A DNA stretch of 64,000 nt, taken from Agrobacterium tumefaciens. Lineage in GTDB: Bacteria; Pseudomonadota; Alphaproteobacteria; Rhizobiales; Rhizobiaceae. The stretch lies in contig JAGIAH010000004.1 of NCBI GenBank assembly GCA_017744915.1, positions 124,001-188,000 of the forward strand, in the 5' to 3' direction. Of the stretch, positions 7,756-15,685 are shown piece by piece. Numbering within the stretch: the first letter of the stretch is position 1; each line of letters begins with the position of its first letter. Under the pieces are notes generated by a model. It did not search any database and was not told where the DNA came from. It worked only from the letters and a program-made list of their open reading frames with translations. A program made the translations under genes and the position numbers.

Positions 7756-8459
7756 CAGGCAATTCCTTCCTTGACGGTCATCGCGGACACGACATTGACG
7801 CGGCGGCGGAACAGCCAATGACCGATCCATGCGAGGATGATTTTCAGCGCCAGCGCGAGAAGGAGGTAGATGACGGTCACGACGATATAGGTCTCGAAGC
7901 TTCTAAACGTCCGTTGCTCGATGATCGAAGCCGCGCCGGAGAGCTCCGGCACCGAGATGAAGGAGCAGATGCTCGATGCCAGAAGCATCAGCACGAACTG
8001 GCTGGACAGCGCCGGCCATATTTTCGCGAAGGCGGGTTTCATCACGACGTAACGAAACACCTGAAGGCGGCTGAGCGAGAGCGACAGGCCCGCCTCGACC
8101 TGGGAGCGGTGTATGGACTCCACCCCGGCACGAATGATCTCCGTCGCATAGGCCGAAAGGTTGAGCGTCATGGCAAAGAGCGCCGCCTGGGTTCCGGACA
8201 TGCGAAAACCCACGAGCGGCAGCCCGAAGAAGACCATGAAGAGCTGCACGAGAAACGGGGTGTTGCGTAGCAGTTCAACATAGGAATCGACACCCAAGCG
8301 GGTGGCTCCGTTGCCGAGACTGCGCATGGCGACCAGCGCCACCGCGATCATCGTGCCGAGGACGATGGCAGTTGCCGACAGGCCTATCGTCAACATGATG
8401 CCGCGCCAGATCAGATCCGATTCAGCAAACACGGCCTCGAAGTGAAGTGAAAAATTCAT
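7755..8459 (-). CDS. Polar amino acid-type ABC transporter permease
   Basis: A 234-residue permease, the second membrane subunit of the importer. It has the PAAT-family segment SYVELLRNTPFLVQLFM near residues 65-80 and the loop around QVEAGLSLSLSRLQ that contacts the ATPase. The ATG at 8459 has AGAGGAG in front of it; the frame extending to 8630 lacks support. It follows the binding-protein gene by 68 bases on the same strand. Confidence 0.88.
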   Translation of the reverse strand: MNFSLHFEAVFAESDLIWRGIMLTIGLSATAIVLGTMIAVALVAMRSLGNGATRLGVDSYVELLRNTPFLVQLFMVFFGLPLVGFRMSGTQAALFAMTLNLSAYATEIIRAGVESIHRSQVEAGLSLSLSRLQVFRYVVMKPAFAKIWPALSSQFVLMLLASSICSFISVPELSGAASIIEQRTFRSFETYIVVTVIYLLLALALKIILAWIGHWLFRRRVNVVSAMTVKEGIA

Positions 8460-8527
8460 GCTGGCTCCTCTCGAATAAGCTGTTCCGGCGCGCCTGTGGA
8501 AGGGCGCGCCGGAGTTTTGCCGTCCGA

Positions 8528-9331
8528 TCAGAATGTCGGGAGAACGGGCAGGGGCGTACCGACCCATTTGCGGGCAATCGCGTCCAGCTCTCCATTCTGC
8601 TTGATGTAATAGATCGTATTGTTCAGCCACTGATGCAGGTCGGTGGCATCCTTGCGAACGGTCATCGAGTTCGGCTGCATGGAGAAGAAGAATTTCACTT
8701 CTGTCGTCGTATCGCCGCGCAGCTTGATGGCCGCGTTGGCCTGCGCATCCGGCCCCGCGATCGCCTGCACCTGACCCGAGAAAAGAGCCTGCATGGTCGT
8801 TGCGTCATCATCAAAGCGCAGGATCGTCAGGCCAAGTTCCTTCTCGCGGTTGACGAATTCGCGCTCGACGCTCGATCCGCGATTGACCCCGACAGTCATG
8901 CCCTTGAGGTCTTCCCACTTTTCAATCCTGGTATCCTTGTGAGAATAGATCCCCACCTGGAAGGCGCTGTAGGGGTTGGTGAACATCACCGCCTTGGCGC
9001 GCTCCGGCGTCGGCGCCAGCGTCGCGACAAGGAAGTCCACCTTGCCGGATTCCAGAGCCGGAATGCGCGATGGCGGTGTCAGCTGGACCATCGTGACCGG
9101 TACGCCGAGATATTTGCCGACAAGCGTTGCGACATCGGCATCATACCCGACCGGATTTCCCTGCGCGTCCACCGAGCCGAATGGCGGTGCACCGACCAGC
9201 ACGCCGATCTTCACCGAGCCGCGCTTGACGATGTCATCGACGCTCTGTGCATTCGCCGAAAAACCGGTGAAGATACCGGCACAAACCGCGATCGCGGCAG
9301 CGACGGATTTAAAAGACTGAAAGATGCTCAT
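8528..9331 (-). CDS. Polar amino acid-type ABC transporter, periplasmic binding protein
   Basis: A 267-residue solute-binding protein of family 3 (bacterial extracellular solute-binding, amino-acid type). A signal peptide ends near residue 28 (FSANA, then QS). The mature protein opens with IVKRGSVKIGVLVGAPPFG and continues with GNPVGYDADVATLVGKYLGV, the usual first-lobe pattern. LESGKVDFLVATLAPTPERA is the ligand-contact region of this family. The ATG at 9331 follows GGGAGAG. It lies 65 bases downstream of a 2-hydroxyacid dehydrogenase gene, hinting that the ligand is a hydroxy- or keto-acid, not a standard amino acid (inference). Confidence 0.88.
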   Translation of the reverse strand: MSIFQSFKSVAAAIAVCAGIFTGFSANAQSVDDIVKRGSVKIGVLVGAPPFGSVDAQGNPVGYDADVATLVGKYLGVPVTMVQLTPPSRIPALESGKVDFLVATLAPTPERAKAVMFTNPYSAFQVGIYSHKDTRIEKWEDLKGMTVGVNRGSSVEREFVNREKELGLTILRFDDDATTMQALFSGQVQAIAGPDAQANAAIKLRGDTTTEVKFFFSMQPNSMTVRKDATDLHQWLNNTIYYIKQNGELDAIARKWVGTPLPVLPTF

Positions 9332-9396
9332 CACTCTCTCCCTGGTTGATTGAGCTGTAGTTTCCGGCCGGCTCCTCCCGGCCATGCGGTGATCTG

Positions 9397-10383
9397 CTAT
9401 TCAGACGCGGTGCGGACGATGTTGATGCAGTCTTGCCCCTTCAGCCGCCGATTGACGTTTTCCGCGATCGTCTGCTGACGCCGCCGCACCGTTCCGCTGG
9501 TCCAGCCGGACATGTGCGGCGTCATGATGATGTTATCGAGTTGATTGAACGGCAGCGCGGAGGGTTGTTTCGTCGGCGCGTCGGGGGACGGATAGGCGTA
9601 CCAGGTGTCAATGACCGCGCCGCCGATCGTTCCACCCTTCAGCGCGTCGTAGAGCGCCTGTTCGTCTATGGTCGGGCCGCGCCCGACATTGATGATGACG
9701 GCACCGGATTTCATCGCTGCGAAAGCCTCCGCATCGACGATCCCGCGCGTCGTGTCCGTTAATGGTACGGAGACGACGATGAAATCTGCGGTCGGCCAGA
9801 ATTCGTTCAGTTGATCCAGTGTGAAGGAGCGGTCGACCAGATCTGACGGTTCCACGCGGCTGCGATTGGCGACGCTGACCTGCATTCCGAACGCCTTCGC
9901 GCGGACGGCGATGGCCTTTCCGATATGGCCGAAGCCGAGAAGGCCGACGGTCTTTCCGGAAATTTCGTCATGCAGGCGCTCCGCTGAACCGGACCAATAG
10001 GCCCATTGGCCGGCGCGCAATTTGTTGTCGGCATCGCGCAACGGAACATGGCGGTTCAGAATGGCTGAAAACACATATTCGGCAATCGCGGGATCATGGC
10101 CAAAGCAGTTGCACACGACGGCGCTTTTCGGCAGCAGATCGAGATTGACGGCGTCATAACCGGCACCGGGAACATGAAACAGCGTCAATCTCTCAGGCGT
10201 CGGCAACGATGCATCAAATTTGACGCCGACGATGATATCGGCATTGCGATAGGCATCGCGGTCTTCCTCGGTGGCGAGCTGATCCGGCAGCAGAGCGATT
10301 TCCGCGCCGCCATCCACGAGGCTTGTGAAATCATCGCTGAAACAGGCGGCATTTTCGCCGTGAAAAACGATCCGTTTTGACAT
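9397..10383 (-). CDS. D-isomer 2-hydroxyacid dehydrogenase with altered active site
   Basis: A 328-residue NAD(P)-dependent 2-hydroxyacid dehydrogenase. The cofactor loop is GLLGFGHIGKA (147-157), the catalytic arginine is in NVGRGP (R235) and the catalytic histidine is in MTPHMSGW (H290). The segment that normally reads D-V-F-E-x-E-P instead reads IDTWYAYP, so tyrosine (Y264) stands where the catalytic glutamate is expected; formate dehydrogenases also deviate here. It could reduce 2-keto sugar acids, for example 2-ketogulonate to L-idonate, which would feed the IdnD/IdnO genes nearby. The family is sure, the substrate is inferred. Confidence 0.85.
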   Translation of the reverse strand: MSKRIVFHGENAACFSDDFTSLVDGGAEIALLPDQLATEEDRDAYRNADIIVGVKFDASLPTPERLTLFHVPGAGYDAVNLDLLPKSAVVCNCFGHDPAIAEYVFSAILNRHVPLRDADNKLRAGQWAYWSGSAERLHDEISGKTVGLLGFGHIGKAIAVRAKAFGMQVSVANRSRVEPSDLVDRSFTLDQLNEFWPTADFIVVSVPLTDTTRGIVDAEAFAAMKSGAVIINVGRGPTIDEQALYDALKGGTIGGAVIDTWYAYPSPDAPTKQPSALPFNQLDNIIMTPHMSGWTSGTVRRRQQTIAENVNRRLKGQDCINIVRTASE

Positions 10384-10453
10384 GTCTATTCTCCCCGCTG
10401 CGGATATTTCTGGAGATTGAAAAATGGTTGCGCTGGTGCAGGTCCGGTCACGA

Positions 10454-11605
10454 TCACGACCGGATCCGCTCGCCCGTCACGGTCGAAAACAGGATGGCCT
10501 GATCGGGATCGATCGTCAGCGAAACCTCCTGCCGCAGTGAAAGCGTGCAATATCCGGGAACAGTCACCATCACCGCATCCATATCGCCGTCTTCGTCATG
10601 CGCCGTGCGGCCGTCTTTGAGGCGAACGGCGATGATCGAATCCGCACCGATATGTTCGACCATCACGACCTCGCCCCGCAGGGAAGCCTCGGTCGGCTCT
10701 GCCGTCAGGGAGAGGGCGTTCGGCCGGACGCCCAACAGCACGGTGGAAGCCGTCTCTGACTTCGGCGCATCTATGCGAATGGGGGTTGAACCGACGAAGA
10801 GGCCGTCCGGCTTTCTGTCCGCAACGATCAGGTTCATCGGCGGCGTGCCGATGAAGCGGGCGACATAGGTATTGGCCGGATCGGTATAGATTTCGCGTGC
10901 CGTTCCGAATTGCTGGATGATGCCGTCGCGCATCAGGGCGATTTTTGTGCCCATGGTCATGGCTTCGACCTGGTCGTGCGTCACATAAACGAAAGTGCCG
11001 CCGATCTCCTGGTGCAGCCGTGAAATTTCCGAACGCATGGAGGTCCGAAGCTTGGCGTCCAGATTGGAGAGCGGCTCGTCCATCAGGAACACTTCCGGCT
11101 CCCGCACCATGGCCCGCCCGAGGGCGACACGCTGGCGCTGTCCACCGGAAAGCGTGCGCGGGAAACGGTCGAGCATCTCCGTCAGTCCGAGGATTTTTGC
11201 GATCCTGGCGACTTTTTCGACGACGGTTGATGATTTCTCGATCCGGCGTTTCGCCAGACCGCCGATGATCGGCAGGTGGTGCCACCAGCGAAACTGCTGC
11301 ATCAACAGCGGGAAGGACATGTTCCTGCGCACGGAAAGATGCGGGTAAAGTGCGTAGGACTGAAACACGAAGGCGATATCGCGCTCGCCGGGTGGCAATT
11401 GATCGACCCGCCTGCCGCCGATCAGGATTTCCCCGCCGGAAATGCTTTCTAGGCCCGCGAGCATGCGCAGAAGTGTGGATTTGCCGCAGCCGGAAGGGCC
11501 GAGAAGGACGAGGAAATCTCCCTCTTCGATCGAGACATTGATGTCACGAATGACTTCCTTCGCGCCGAATTTCTTTGAGATATTATTGAGTTCAATAGCG
11601 GACAT
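10454..11605 (-). CDS. Sugar ABC transporter ATP-binding protein (MalK/UgpC class)
   Basis: A 383-residue ATPase of the CUT1 sugar importers. It has Walker A GPSGCGKST (about 36-44), signature LSGGQRQR, Walker B VFLMDEPLSNLD and switch VTHDQVEAMT, followed by the C-terminal TOBE-type regulatory domain. It is about 20 residues longer than usual because of an insert around residues 103-140, containing FRWWHHLPIIGG, between the Q-loop and the signature. It lies 12 bases after the permease gene. It powers the importer made by the next three genes and, like other MalK proteins, may energise more than one transporter. Confidence 0.92.
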   Translation of the reverse strand: MSAIELNNISKKFGAKEVIRDINVSIEEGDFLVLLGPSGCGKSTLLRMLAGLESISGGEILIGGRRVDQLPPGERDIAFVFQSYALYPHLSVRRNMSFPLLMQQFRWWHHLPIIGGLAKRRIEKSSTVVEKVARIAKILGLTEMLDRFPRTLSGGQRQRVALGRAMVREPEVFLMDEPLSNLDAKLRTSMRSEISRLHQEIGGTFVYVTHDQVEAMTMGTKIALMRDGIIQQFGTAREIYTDPANTYVARFIGTPPMNLIVADRKPDGLFVGSTPIRIDAPKSETASTVLLGVRPNALSLTAEPTEASLRGEVVMVEHIGADSIIAVRLKDGRTAHDEDGDMDAVMVTVPGYCTLSLRQEVSLTIDPDQAILFSTVTGERIRS

Positions 11606-11617
11606 CTGGTTTTCCTG

Positions 11618-12448
11618 TCAGCCTTTGACACTGCCGGCGGTCATTCCGGCGACCACATAGCGTTGGGCAAAGAGGTAAAAGACGATGGCGGGCAGGGTGT
11701 AGATCACCCCGACTGCCATGACGGAATGGATGGGCGTGGAGAGTTCGCCCACGAAACTGGCGAGCCCGACGGAAGCCGTCCTGAGGTTTTCACTGCTGAT
11801 CAGGGTCTGCGCGAAGACATATTCGTTCCAGCCGTGGAAGAAGGAGATGACGGCGGCGGCAGCGAGCGTCGGCGCAATCAGCGGAATGATGATGCCGAGC
11901 ACAATATCGAGACGCGAGCAGCCATCGACCCTTGCCGCCTCTTCGATCTCGATCGGAATGCCGTCGATCGCGCCCTTGATGATCCAGGTGATGACAGGCA
12001 CCACGAAAGCGGTGTTTGCCAGCACGAGGCCGGGGATCGTATTGAGCAGGTTGAGGTCGCCGAAGATCGAATAGAGCGGCACGACGAGCATGGCTTCCGG
12101 CAGCATCTGCGTTGCGAACAATGCAAAGCCCAGTACGGCAAGTCCCGCAAAACGGAAGCGGGAAAGTGCGTATGCCGGCAGGACGGCAAGTAGGATGCTG
12201 AGAACGGTGGTTCCGGCCGCGACCAGAAAGCTGTTCTTCAGCCATGTCGTCACCGGAATGGTATCGAAAACCTCGAGATAGATTCCAAGCTGCGACCAGT
12301 CGGGCACGAGGCGCGGAAAGGGCGCGAAGAGTTCCGAGGACGGCGTCATTGACGTGACGAACATCCAGTAGATCGGAAAAGCCGCAAAGCCGAGCATGAC
12401 GAGGACGGCGAGGATGCGGACAAAGTGGGCGTTGCCTGTGGTGTTCAT
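11618..12448 (-). CDS. Sugar ABC transporter permease (MalG class)
   Basis: A 276-residue inner-membrane permease of the MalG class. It starts with a hydrophobic segment around residues 10-28 and has the EAA-type loop EIEEAARVDGCSRLDIVLGI near residues 175-195, where it meets the ATPase. It ends with the family-typical AGMTAGSVKG. The ATG at 12448 overlaps the stop of the upstream permease (TGATG); a TTG one codon earlier is also possible. The substrate is probably a sugar acid, judged from the divergent operon. Confidence 0.9.
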   Translation of the reverse strand: MNTTGNAHFVRILAVLVMLGFAAFPIYWMFVTSMTPSSELFAPFPRLVPDWSQLGIYLEVFDTIPVTTWLKNSFLVAAGTTVLSILLAVLPAYALSRFRFAGLAVLGFALFATQMLPEAMLVVPLYSIFGDLNLLNTIPGLVLANTAFVVPVITWIIKGAIDGIPIEIEEAARVDGCSRLDIVLGIIIPLIAPTLAAAAVISFFHGWNEYVFAQTLISSENLRTASVGLASFVGELSTPIHSVMAVGVIYTLPAIVFYLFAQRYVVAGMTAGSVKG

Positions 12449-13365
12449 CAACGCTTCCCCTGTGCCTGTTCAGTCATCCGGGTGACCTTGAAATAGATGA
12501 CGGTGACCAGAAGCGCGATCGACAGGCCGATCATGCCGATGGAGGCCGCCGATCCGAGATCGCGATAGACGAAACCCTGGCGATAAAGCTCGATGACGAG
12601 CGTGTTGGTCGCGCCGATAGGGCCACCCTGCGTCATCAGCCAGATGAGGTCGAAGCGGCGCAGCGACCAGATGGTGACGAACAGCGTCAGCATCAGCACG
12701 GTCGGCTGGATGGTCGGCCATGTGGCGGTCTTGAAGATGTTGAGCCGGTCCGCACCATCGATGACGGCAGCCTCCTTGAGCTCATGCGGCACGCCCTGCA
12801 GAGCCGCAAGAATCACGACGGAAGAGAAGGGAAATATCTGCCAGACGGTGGTGAGCAGGATAGCTGGCAGCGCAAGGCTTGGATCGTCCAGCCAGTTCTC
12901 GCCGCCGAAGGGAAGGCCGAGGCCGCTGAGTACCCGGTTGAAAATGCCGTATTGCGAATTGAATATCCAGGTGAACACCAGCGCGACAGCAACGGACGGT
13001 GCGGCCCAGGGAACGGTGATGAGCGCCCGGGCAATGCCGCGGCCGAAAAAGGGTGAATCGAGCAGCATTGCCGAACCGAGGCCCGTGCCGATCGCAAAGA
13101 TCACGCAGGCGACGGTATAGATCGCCGTGATCCACAGGACCTTCCACAGTTCGCCGTCTTCGATCAGGAACGAATAATTCTCGATGCCGACGAACGGGTT
13201 GACGTTGGGCGTCAGCAGGTCGGTGGCGGTGAAGCTCATGAAGAACTGCTGGACCAGCGGGTAAAACTGAAACAGCAGGAGATAGATGCCGACCGGTGCG
13301 GCGAAGAGATAAGGAGTCAACGGATGACCGTCGAGCCTTGCTCCTGCGAGCTGGGCACGTTTCAT
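12448..13365 (-). CDS. Sugar ABC transporter permease (MalF class)
   Basis: A 305-residue permease, the partner of the MalG-class subunit. The N-terminal region has PYLFAAPVGIYLLLFQFYP, typical of MalF-type proteins, and the ATPase-contact loop is HELKEAAVIDGADRLNIF near residues 190-207. It follows the binding-protein gene by 64 bases. Start and length agree with the family, with six membrane spans expected. Confidence 0.9.
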   Translation of the reverse strand: MKRAQLAGARLDGHPLTPYLFAAPVGIYLLLFQFYPLVQQFFMSFTATDLLTPNVNPFVGIENYSFLIEDGELWKVLWITAIYTVACVIFAIGTGLGSAMLLDSPFFGRGIARALITVPWAAPSVAVALVFTWIFNSQYGIFNRVLSGLGLPFGGENWLDDPSLALPAILLTTVWQIFPFSSVVILAALQGVPHELKEAAVIDGADRLNIFKTATWPTIQPTVLMLTLFVTIWSLRRFDLIWLMTQGGPIGATNTLVIELYRQGFVYRDLGSAASIGMIGLSIALLVTVIYFKVTRMTEQAQGKR

Positions 13366-13429
13366 AACTGACCTCGATGGGAAAATAGCCGTGGTTGCGG
13401 AGGCTGTTCAGGCAGCCTCCGCATCGATC

Positions 13430-14647
13430 TCAGCGAAGGACGCGCCGCTCCACCAGCGTTTGGGCGCGATCCATGGCGTCCTTTGGATCGGCATTTTCGA
13501 GAAGCACCTTCAACACCTGCTCGAGCACGATCTGCTGGATTTCGGGCGTCTTGCCCTCATGTCCCATCACAAGCTGCGGAAGGGCATTCTGCATCTGGCC
13601 TTCATAGACCTTCAGCCATGGCCGCTTCGCCTGCTCTTCGGCAGACATGTCGATCTTGGTGCCGACACCCGTCCCCATTGCGGCCTGAAGGCCTTTCTGG
13701 TTCTCGGGGGAATAGGCCCATTTGATGAAGTCGCCCGCCGCATCCTTGTGCTTCGTGTTGGCGTTGACCACGAGGGCTGTCATGATGAGGCCCTGTGCCT
13801 TGTCCGGGAAAGGCGAGGGGGCTGCTGCGAAATTGAGCTGCGGGGCATTCTGGTTGAAGATTGCCGCCACGCCGCCATTGTCGACGTTCATGGCAATCTT
13901 GCCTTCCCAGAACATGCGGCGATAGGTGGCCGCATCCGCACCGCGTGGCGTCACGGCGGCGTCATAAACCTGCTTGTAGGCGGTAACGCCCTTGATGACG
14001 TCAGGGCTGTTGAGCGTGAGCTTGCCGTCCTTGTCGCTCCAGCGACCGCCAAATCCGAAGACGTAGTTGCAGAGATCCTGCCAGAAACCGGCGCGCTCCG
14101 CCATCGTGGCACGATAGGCATAACCATACACGCCGTCCTTGGTTTTTTCCTTTGCTGCTGCCAGGAAGCTTTCGAAATCCTTCGGCGGTTCCGGCAGGAT
14201 GTCCTTGTTGTACAGCAGCGCATAACCCGTCGTGTCGAACAGCAGACCGTAACGGATGTCCTTCACCTTCATGAAGCGGTCCGGCCCCAGGAATTCGTGA
14301 TCCTTGTCGCTGATCAGATCATCGAGTGGCAGCAGGCGCCCGGATGGAATGGCAGCGAAGAAATCGGTCTGGTCGAAGCGCACGAGGTCCGGTCCACCGC
14401 CGCCGCCCATCTGGGTGAAGACGGTGTTGGCGAGGCTGGAAAACGGAATTGCGATGGGTTCAACTTCGACCTTGTCCTGACTTTCGTTGAACTTCTGGAT
14501 CCAGGCCTTAACCCGGTCGCCACGTCCGGCTTCCGCAAAAACCGCGGCGGCGAAAGTGATCTTGTCCTTGGCCAGCGCAGGCGCTGCCCAGGATGCAAGC
14601 GCCGTTGCCATTGTGGCCGCAATCAAGGATTTTACGATATTGCTCAT
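13430..14647 (-). CDS. Sugar ABC transporter, periplasmic binding protein (family 1)
   Basis: A 405-residue extracellular solute-binding protein of family 1, with a signal peptide ending near residue 26 (APALA, then KD). FNESQDKVEVEPIAIPFSSL and GGGGGPDLVRFDQTDFF match the first-lobe pattern of CUT1 binding proteins. The gene has a good ribosome-binding site (GGGAGGAG). A small GC-rich hairpin and a copy of the 9-mer TTGTAAAAT lie in the 122-base gap to the GntR gene, so the transporter may be regulated separately from GntR. A sugar acid is the likely cargo (inference). Confidence 0.9.
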   Translation of the reverse strand: MSNIVKSLIAATMATALASWAAPALAKDKITFAAAVFAEAGRGDRVKAWIQKFNESQDKVEVEPIAIPFSSLANTVFTQMGGGGGPDLVRFDQTDFFAAIPSGRLLPLDDLISDKDHEFLGPDRFMKVKDIRYGLLFDTTGYALLYNKDILPEPPKDFESFLAAAKEKTKDGVYGYAYRATMAERAGFWQDLCNYVFGFGGRWSDKDGKLTLNSPDVIKGVTAYKQVYDAAVTPRGADAATYRRMFWEGKIAMNVDNGGVAAIFNQNAPQLNFAAAPSPFPDKAQGLIMTALVVNANTKHKDAAGDFIKWAYSPENQKGLQAAMGTGVGTKIDMSAEEQAKRPWLKVYEGQMQNALPQLVMGHEGKTPEIQQIVLEQVLKVLLENADPKDAMDRAQTLVERRVLR

Positions 14648-14698
14648 CCATGCTCCTCCCTGAGCTTTTTAGTGGCGCCTCCCGAGCGCCATAAGTCA

Positions 14699-14707
14699 TT
14701 GTAAAAT
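14699..14707 (+). promoter_or_regulatory. Possible GntR half-operator before transporter operon
   Basis: The 9-mer TTGTAAAAT here is also present, on the other strand, in the palindrome at 15584-15599 between GntR and the dehydratase. Its position 52 bases upstream of the binding-protein start fits a second regulator site. Confidence 0.3.
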
Positions 14708-14769
14708 ATGTATTTCAGAAATCTTTCTTCGTGGCGGCGGGATGTCGGACATCCAATGGCACCGCTGTT

Positions 14770-15525
14770 TCAAATCTTGAAAATCGGTTCGATGCTGCAA
14801 TCCAGCAGGCGAGGGTCTATGCCCGTCTCCATTTCGTCGAACATGGAATCGACGAAGCCGACCAATGCGTCCGTTGCGGCAAGTGCCGTGTCCAGATGGC
14901 GGTTCGCGACGGCGTTCAAGACCGAAAGATGGCAGTCGACTGTCTGCGTCAGGTCGGATTTTCCATGTGTCACCGTATGGTGAATGAAGCCGATGCGCCG
15001 ATAGATCGTATGCAGCGGCCGCAGCGTATGTTCGAGGAACGGTTCGTTCGCCGCCGCCAGCAATATCTGGTCGATCCGACGGTCGAGCAGGTTGAATTCG
15101 CTGAGCGTGATCTGCTCCCGCCGTTCACGCAGGGCGCGTTCGATATGCAGCATCTGATTACGATGGGAGAGGCTTGCCCGCTCCACCGCCAGCCGCATGA
15201 CGAAGCGCTCCATGTCCCGGCGAAGCTGCAGCAGAAGGCGCTCACGCGCCAGATCGATCGGCGCGACCCTGAGGCCATGGCGGGGCAGCACCACCAGCAG
15301 CGTATCGGCGGCGAGACGGCTGACGGCATTATGAACCGGCGTCCGGCCCAGCCCCGTCGCATCCTGCAATTCCTGCAACGTCAGTTGTCGGCCGGGTTTC
15401 AGTTCGCAATTGATCAGCAGTTCCTCGATGCGCTCATAAGCGAGATCGAAGAAGTTGACGCGGTTTGCCCGTTTCGGCTTTTCGCCGTCTTTTACCAATT
15501 CCGGCCTTGTCTGCTTGCGTGCCAT
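14770..15525 (-). CDS. GntR-family transcriptional regulator
   Basis: A 251-residue regulator of the GntR family, FadR/FCD type. The winged helix spans about residues 25-95 and includes AYERIEELLINCELKPG and LGRTPVHNAVSRLA. The C-terminal all-helical effector domain has a possible metal site formed by acidic and histidine residues (DRRIDQ, FIHHT, CHLSVLNA). The ATG at 15525 follows GGGAGGAG; the longer frame to 15606 runs into the promoter. It sits between the transporter run (same strand) and the divergent dehydratase operon and probably controls both in response to a sugar acid. Confidence 0.9.
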   Translation of the reverse strand: MARKQTRPELVKDGEKPKRANRVNFFDLAYERIEELLINCELKPGRQLTLQELQDATGLGRTPVHNAVSRLAADTLLVVLPRHGLRVAPIDLARERLLLQLRRDMERFVMRLAVERASLSHRNQMLHIERALRERREQITLSEFNLLDRRIDQILLAAANEPFLEHTLRPLHTIYRRIGFIHHTVTHGKSDLTQTVDCHLSVLNAVANRHLDTALAATDALVGFVDSMFDEMETGIDPRLLDCSIEPIFKI

Positions 15526-15570
15526 CTCCGGTCTCCTCCCGTCGCGGTCAACGAACTCAGTACATAAATC

Positions 15571-15606
15571 GCTATAAAACATGTTGTGAAATTTTACAAG
15601 CAACAT
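15571..15606 (-). promoter_or_regulatory. Promoter of gntR with overlapping palindromic operator
   Basis: On the minus strand, TTGTAA and TATAGC are separated by 17 bases (15571-15599), a reasonable sigma-70-type promoter for the GntR gene. A 16-base near-palindrome at 15584-15599 overlaps it, flanked by ATGTTG (15581-15586) and CAACAT (15601-15606). The overlap suggests autorepression. Confidence 0.5.
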
Positions 15607-15685
15607 TATTGTCCGGATCGAGACTGGCTGGGAGGCTGGTCAGTCAATCGGGAGACGCGACCGAGCTGGGCGCGCGGAGGAGCTA

